From Bacillota bacterium (GTDB lineage: Bacteria > Bacillota > Clostridia > Peptostreptococcales > Anaerovoracaceae): a stretch of DNA of 62,628 nucleotides. Below are positions 60,446 through 62,628 of this stretch, piece by piece. The notes under the pieces were generated by a model. The model saw only the letters and a program-made list of their open reading frames with translations, did no database searches and had not been told where the DNA came from. Both the position numbers and the translations under genes were made by a program. The stretch spans positions 100,386 to 163,013 of the forward strand of contig JAGAXF010000020.1 of assembly GCA_017941085.1 (NCBI GenBank), in the 5' to 3' direction. The first letter of the stretch is position 1. Each line of letters starts with the position of its first letter.

Positions 60446-61354
60446 ATGTCCAAGGATATCAAAGAAATAATAATCAAACCATCGATTCAATATCGCGCAG
60501 TAAATGCTACGCTAGATTTTGCAAACCATAAGTTAAATGGAATTGTTAAGCGGTATATGTGGAAACGAATGCAGCCACAGAAGGAACACCTTGCTTTTTA
60601 TGCGAGATATAATAAGCGAGTCGATATTATTCCTGACGTTTTTAAAGGGAGGCCGGTCTATACCTTGCTTCCCAAGGGAAAGATTGTTTCTGACAGAGAG
60701 ATTGTTTTTATTCATGGAGGCGGAGGCGTTATGCCGCCAACAACGCTTCATATGGATATGGCGGTTTCTATTGTAGAGAGGACAGGGATTCCTCTTAATT
60801 TCTTGATGTATCCTTTGGCACCGAAGGCGAACTGCGGAGAAGCGGTTTCTTGGATAGAAAATTGGTATGAAGAGAAAAGAAAACTCTCGCCACACAAGAC
60901 TTTTCACGTAATTGGAGATAGTGCAGGAGCGGGCCTTTCCGCAGCGCTCTGTCATGGCGGAAGAGAGCAAGTTGAGGGAGTGGTTCTAATCTCGCCTGCG
61001 GCGGCTTTAGATGAAAAAGAAAGGTATATGGCGCCTTATGAAGAGCATGACATATTGCTTTCTATGGATCTGATGGATACCATCTCTCAGCAATGGGGAA
61101 AGGGAATGGATATTACCGATTGGAAAATCAACTCTGCCTATGTCGATTACAGTGGCTTTCCTAAAACCATGATAATCTATGGCGGAAAGGAAATGTTTGC
61201 GGGAACGATTCCTTTGATGGTGAACAGAATGCAAGAAGCCGGTGTTGATTTAAGTATATACAAAGGTGAAATACATTGTCACGATTGGGCACTTGTTCAA
61301 TTGCTGCCGGAAGCAAAAGAAGTATTAAAACGGATTTGTGAATTTGTAACATAA
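60446..61354 (+). CDS. Alpha/beta hydrolase, hormone-sensitive-lipase-like
   Basis: Predicted cytosolic carboxylesterase, 302 residues. The oxyanion motif HGGGG lies near 90, the nucleophile elbow GDSAGAG has Ser ~158, and the C-terminal catalytic His is in HCHDW (~277). No signal peptide is visible. Only AAAGAG precedes the ATG. It stands alone in the accessory part after tRNA-Gly and faces the - strand flavodoxin gene across a shared terminator. The substrate is unknown. Confidence 0.88.
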   Translation: MSKDIKEIIIKPSIQYRAVNATLDFANHKLNGIVKRYMWKRMQPQKEHLAFYARYNKRVDIIPDVFKGRPVYTLLPKGKIVSDREIVFIHGGGGVMPPTTLHMDMAVSIVERTGIPLNFLMYPLAPKANCGEAVSWIENWYEEKRKLSPHKTFHVIGDSAGAGLSAALCHGGREQVEGVVLISPAAALDEKERYMAPYEEHDILLSMDLMDTISQQWGKGMDITDWKINSAYVDYSGFPKTMIIYGGKEMFAGTIPLMVNRMQEAGVDLSIYKGEIHCHDWALVQLLPEAKEVLKRICEFVT

Positions 61355-61357
61355 GCA

Positions 61358-61384
61358 AATGCCCCACTTACTGAGTGGGGCATT
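61358..61384. terminator. Bidirectional terminator between convergent genes
   Basis: An 11-bp stem AATGCCCCACT/AGTGGGGCATT around a 5-nt loop, between the hydrolase and the - strand flavodoxin gene. Confidence 0.8.
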
Positions 61385-61431
61385 CATGTAAAATGAAATA
61401 TAGAGATATTATGAATGGGCGTATATCAAAA

Positions 61432-61854
61432 CTACCCAAGCATAGAGCCTAAGGCGTTGCAATCAGATAAACCATTGTCGTCTGGTGTCTCATTTATCAT
61501 AAGGGCCTCGGAGATGAGCTTGGCACCTGCGGCGTTGCAGCGGTCTACCCAGTCTCTCATCCACTGTCCGTCGCCCCAACCATACGAACCGAAGAGGGCG
61601 ATTCTTTTTCCGCCGAGTACGGTTTCTACATCTGTGAACATTGGCTCGAACTCCGATTCTTCCAATACCTCAGCGCCCATAGCAGGGCAGCCAAATGCGA
61701 TCGCATCAAAGTCTGCAACCATTCCTGCATTGAATTCGGACGGGCCGAATACAGAAACCTCAGCGCCTCTTTCTTTGGCGCCTTCAACTACTGCATTAGC
61801 CATAGCCTCAGTATTACCTGTGCCGCTCCAATAAACTACTGCTACTTTACTCAT
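61432..61854 (-). CDS. Flavodoxin
   Basis: Short-chain FMN electron carrier of 140 residues. The phosphate-binding loop WSGTGNTEAMA starts at residue 9, followed by FGCPAMGAEVLEE and FGSYGWGDGQWM, which contact the flavin. It may replace ferredoxin when iron is short. It is second in a two-gene - strand unit, 12 nt after the DUF3793 gene, with GGAGG ahead of its start. Confidence 0.94.
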   Translation of the reverse strand: MSKVAVVYWSGTGNTEAMANAVVEGAKERGAEVSVFGPSEFNAGMVADFDAIAFGCPAMGAEVLEESEFEPMFTDVETVLGGKRIALFGSYGWGDGQWMRDWVDRCNAAGAKLISEALMINETPDDNGLSDCNALGSMLG

Positions 61855-61866
61855 TTAGTAAACCTC

Positions 61867-62433
61867 CTAATTGTTATATTTACCTGGCTCAGAAACGATT
61901 AACTGATCCAGTGACTTACCTTTACTGTACTCACTCAAATATATTCTTTTACATTTATCGTATTTAGTGAAAGTCTTTTCAGCAGCTTCACTGTCTCCAT
62001 ACACCTTCCAGTAACCAATTTTCTTGGGAATTGACTTATTGAGCATAAATTCCTTGACGTCATAAGGTGGATACCCCAAGAACAAGCCTATTTCGTGAGG
62101 AAAATCCACCTGACTGGCGAGCCTTTTCATAAGGCATGCCAGACATTTGGAAACATTGCCTTCAGGATAACCGTTAGAGCAGAGGATTTCCTGTGCCTCA
62201 GGACAGTTGAGCTCCTTGGCCAATCGCTCCGGCCTAAATACATAGAACAAGTATCGGCCCGTTTTCTTTCTGAGGGGAATAGCCCTAAGCCCCTTTTTTA
62301 CAAGGAGCGCATTAAATTTTTTGAAGGCTGCCACCATTTCCTTGTGAGTATCAAATTCTACTGGAAACATGCTTCCTGTCTTTAGGCCTGCCAAAGTAGG
62401 GGAGCAGTACTTTATAAGCAAATCTTCAGACAT
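61867..62433 (-). CDS. DUF3793 family protein
   Basis: Cytosolic protein of the DUF3793 family, function unknown, often found beside flavodoxin genes in clostridia and linked by context to iron limitation. Features: CSPTLAGLKTGSMFPV, RYLFYVFRPERLAKEL, CLACLMKRL and FPHEIGLFLGYPPYDVKEFM. The inner ATG at 62433 (GAGG 11 nt upstream) gives 188 residues and starts like the family; an ATG at 62472 would add 13 residues but lacks a ribosome site. It is the first gene of the - strand pair. Confidence 0.82.
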   Translation of the reverse strand: MSEDLLIKYCSPTLAGLKTGSMFPVEFDTHKEMVAAFKKFNALLVKKGLRAIPLRKKTGRYLFYVFRPERLAKELNCPEAQEILCSNGYPEGNVSKCLACLMKRLASQVDFPHEIGLFLGYPPYDVKEFMLNKSIPKKIGYWKVYGDSEAAEKTFTKYDKCKRIYLSEYSKGKSLDQLIVSEPGKYNN

Positions 62434-62502
62434 AACGTATAAAACCTCGTCTTTTTGTATATGGTTAGACATAACTAACTGACTAAGAGGTAATATACCC
62501 CT

Positions 62503-62533
62503 ATTATCAGGAGCAAAACACAGTATGTGTCAA
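62503..62533 (-). promoter_or_regulatory. Possible promoter of the DUF3793-flavodoxin pair
   Basis: On the - strand, TTGACA (62533-62528) and GATAAT (62508-62503) with a 19-nt spacer, slightly too long, so tentative. It adjoins the 17-nt repeats. Confidence 0.4.
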
Positions 62534-62537
62534 TAAC

Positions 62538-62590
62538 CAGGGAAAATGTCACCCATAGATAGAGTTAATTATTCAGGGAAAATGTCACCC
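62538..62590. mobile_element. Two identical 17-nt repeats, possible insertion-sequence end
   Basis: CAGGGAAAATGTCACCC occurs at 62538-62554 and 62574-62590, identical, 36 nt apart. On the other strand each contains GGTGACATTTTCCCTG. Multiple subterminal repeats with a TGACA core are seen at ends of IS21-type elements, so this may be the edge of such an element or its remnant. No transposase lies in the window. Confidence 0.4.
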
Positions 62591-62593
62591 TCT

Positions 62594-62620
62594 TTGAGGC
62601 GCCTTAATAAGGCGCCTCAA
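62594..62620. terminator. Perfect hairpin at the right edge
   Basis: TTGAGGCGCC/GGCGCCTCAA, a 10-bp perfect stem with a 7-nt loop. It may end a gene lying beyond the window or belong to the mobile element. Confidence 0.6.
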
Positions 62621-62628
62621 GTATTTCG

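Noticed and set aside
58807..62628. A second attachment site (repeat of the tRNA-Gly 3' end) inside the window
   Set aside because: No copy of CGCCCGCTCCA or of the T-arm sequence was found after the tRNA gene.

Overview
The window reads as the chromosome of a strict anaerobe of the class Clostridia (Bacillota) that ferments amino acids and makes butyrate. The support is the pairing of lysine 5,6-aminomutase subunit KamE with 3,5-diaminohexanoate dehydrogenase Kdd, an acetoacetate/butyrate-type CoA-transferase, a one-piece pyruvate:ferredoxin oxidoreductase, a FeoA-FeoB fusion, a rubredoxin-flavoprotein, several TTG/GTG-competing starts and strong GGAGG ribosome sites. Placement near the Anaerovoracaceae (former Eubacteriales family XIII) is a guess from gene content, not a measurement. 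Nearly all genes lie on the + strand; only the last two are on the - strand.

Positions 1-19570 form a lysine/short-chain-acid island: truncated kamE, kup potassium transporter, atoE short-chain fatty acid transporter, a small membrane protein, a two-component pair (kinase with an extracytoplasmic solute-binding sensor; AtoC/NtrC-type sigma-54 activator), kdd preceded by a clear -24/-12 sigma-54 promoter, a TRAP transporter (dctPQM), a LysO-family lysine exporter homologue, an unknown membrane protein, a 3-hydroxybutyrate dehydrogenase, a GntP-type permease, a 3-hydroxyacyl-CoA dehydrogenase behind a long structured leader, and atoDA CoA-transferase. The layout recalls the E. coli atoSC-atoDAEB regulon joined to lysine fermentation. 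The other lysine-pathway genes (kamA, kamD, kce, kal) are not in the window; some may lie upstream of position 1.

Positions 19571-29851 hold a duplicated regulatory-looking repeat, an M3-family oligopeptidase, a membrane protein and a complete oligopeptide ABC transporter (oppABCDF), which together would import and hydrolyse peptides to feed amino acid fermentation. OppC carries an unusual extracytoplasmic insertion of about 200 residues. Positions 30100-38023 encode a 2293-residue cell-wall-anchored repeat protein and two unknown membrane-anchored proteins. Positions 38040-45320 hold feoAB, a lone cobalamin-pathway methyltransferase (B12 is the KamDE cofactor), pyruvate:ferredoxin oxidoreductase behind a structured leader, and a small membrane protein.

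Positions 45439-51403 are a tightly packed, partly overlapping aromatic amino acid operon (DAHP synthase, tyrA, aroB, aroA, aroC, chorismate mutase, aroQ) lacking aroE and aroK, followed by an anchored thermonuclease-like protein, rmuC, a metallophosphoesterase, a nucleoside salvage pair (deoB, pyrimidine-nucleoside phosphorylase), a flavoprotein-rubredoxin and a polysaccharide deacetylase. At 58733-58806 lies tRNA-Gly(CCC). Everything after it looks accessory: a hairpin-rich non-coding stretch, a small protein, a mobile-element type ParB with a perfect inverted repeat inside the gene, an alpha/beta hydrolase, a flavodoxin/DUF3793 pair on the - strand, and two identical 17-nt repeats at the right edge that resemble insertion-sequence ends. 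This suggests an island using the tRNA gene as a boundary, but no second attachment site is visible.
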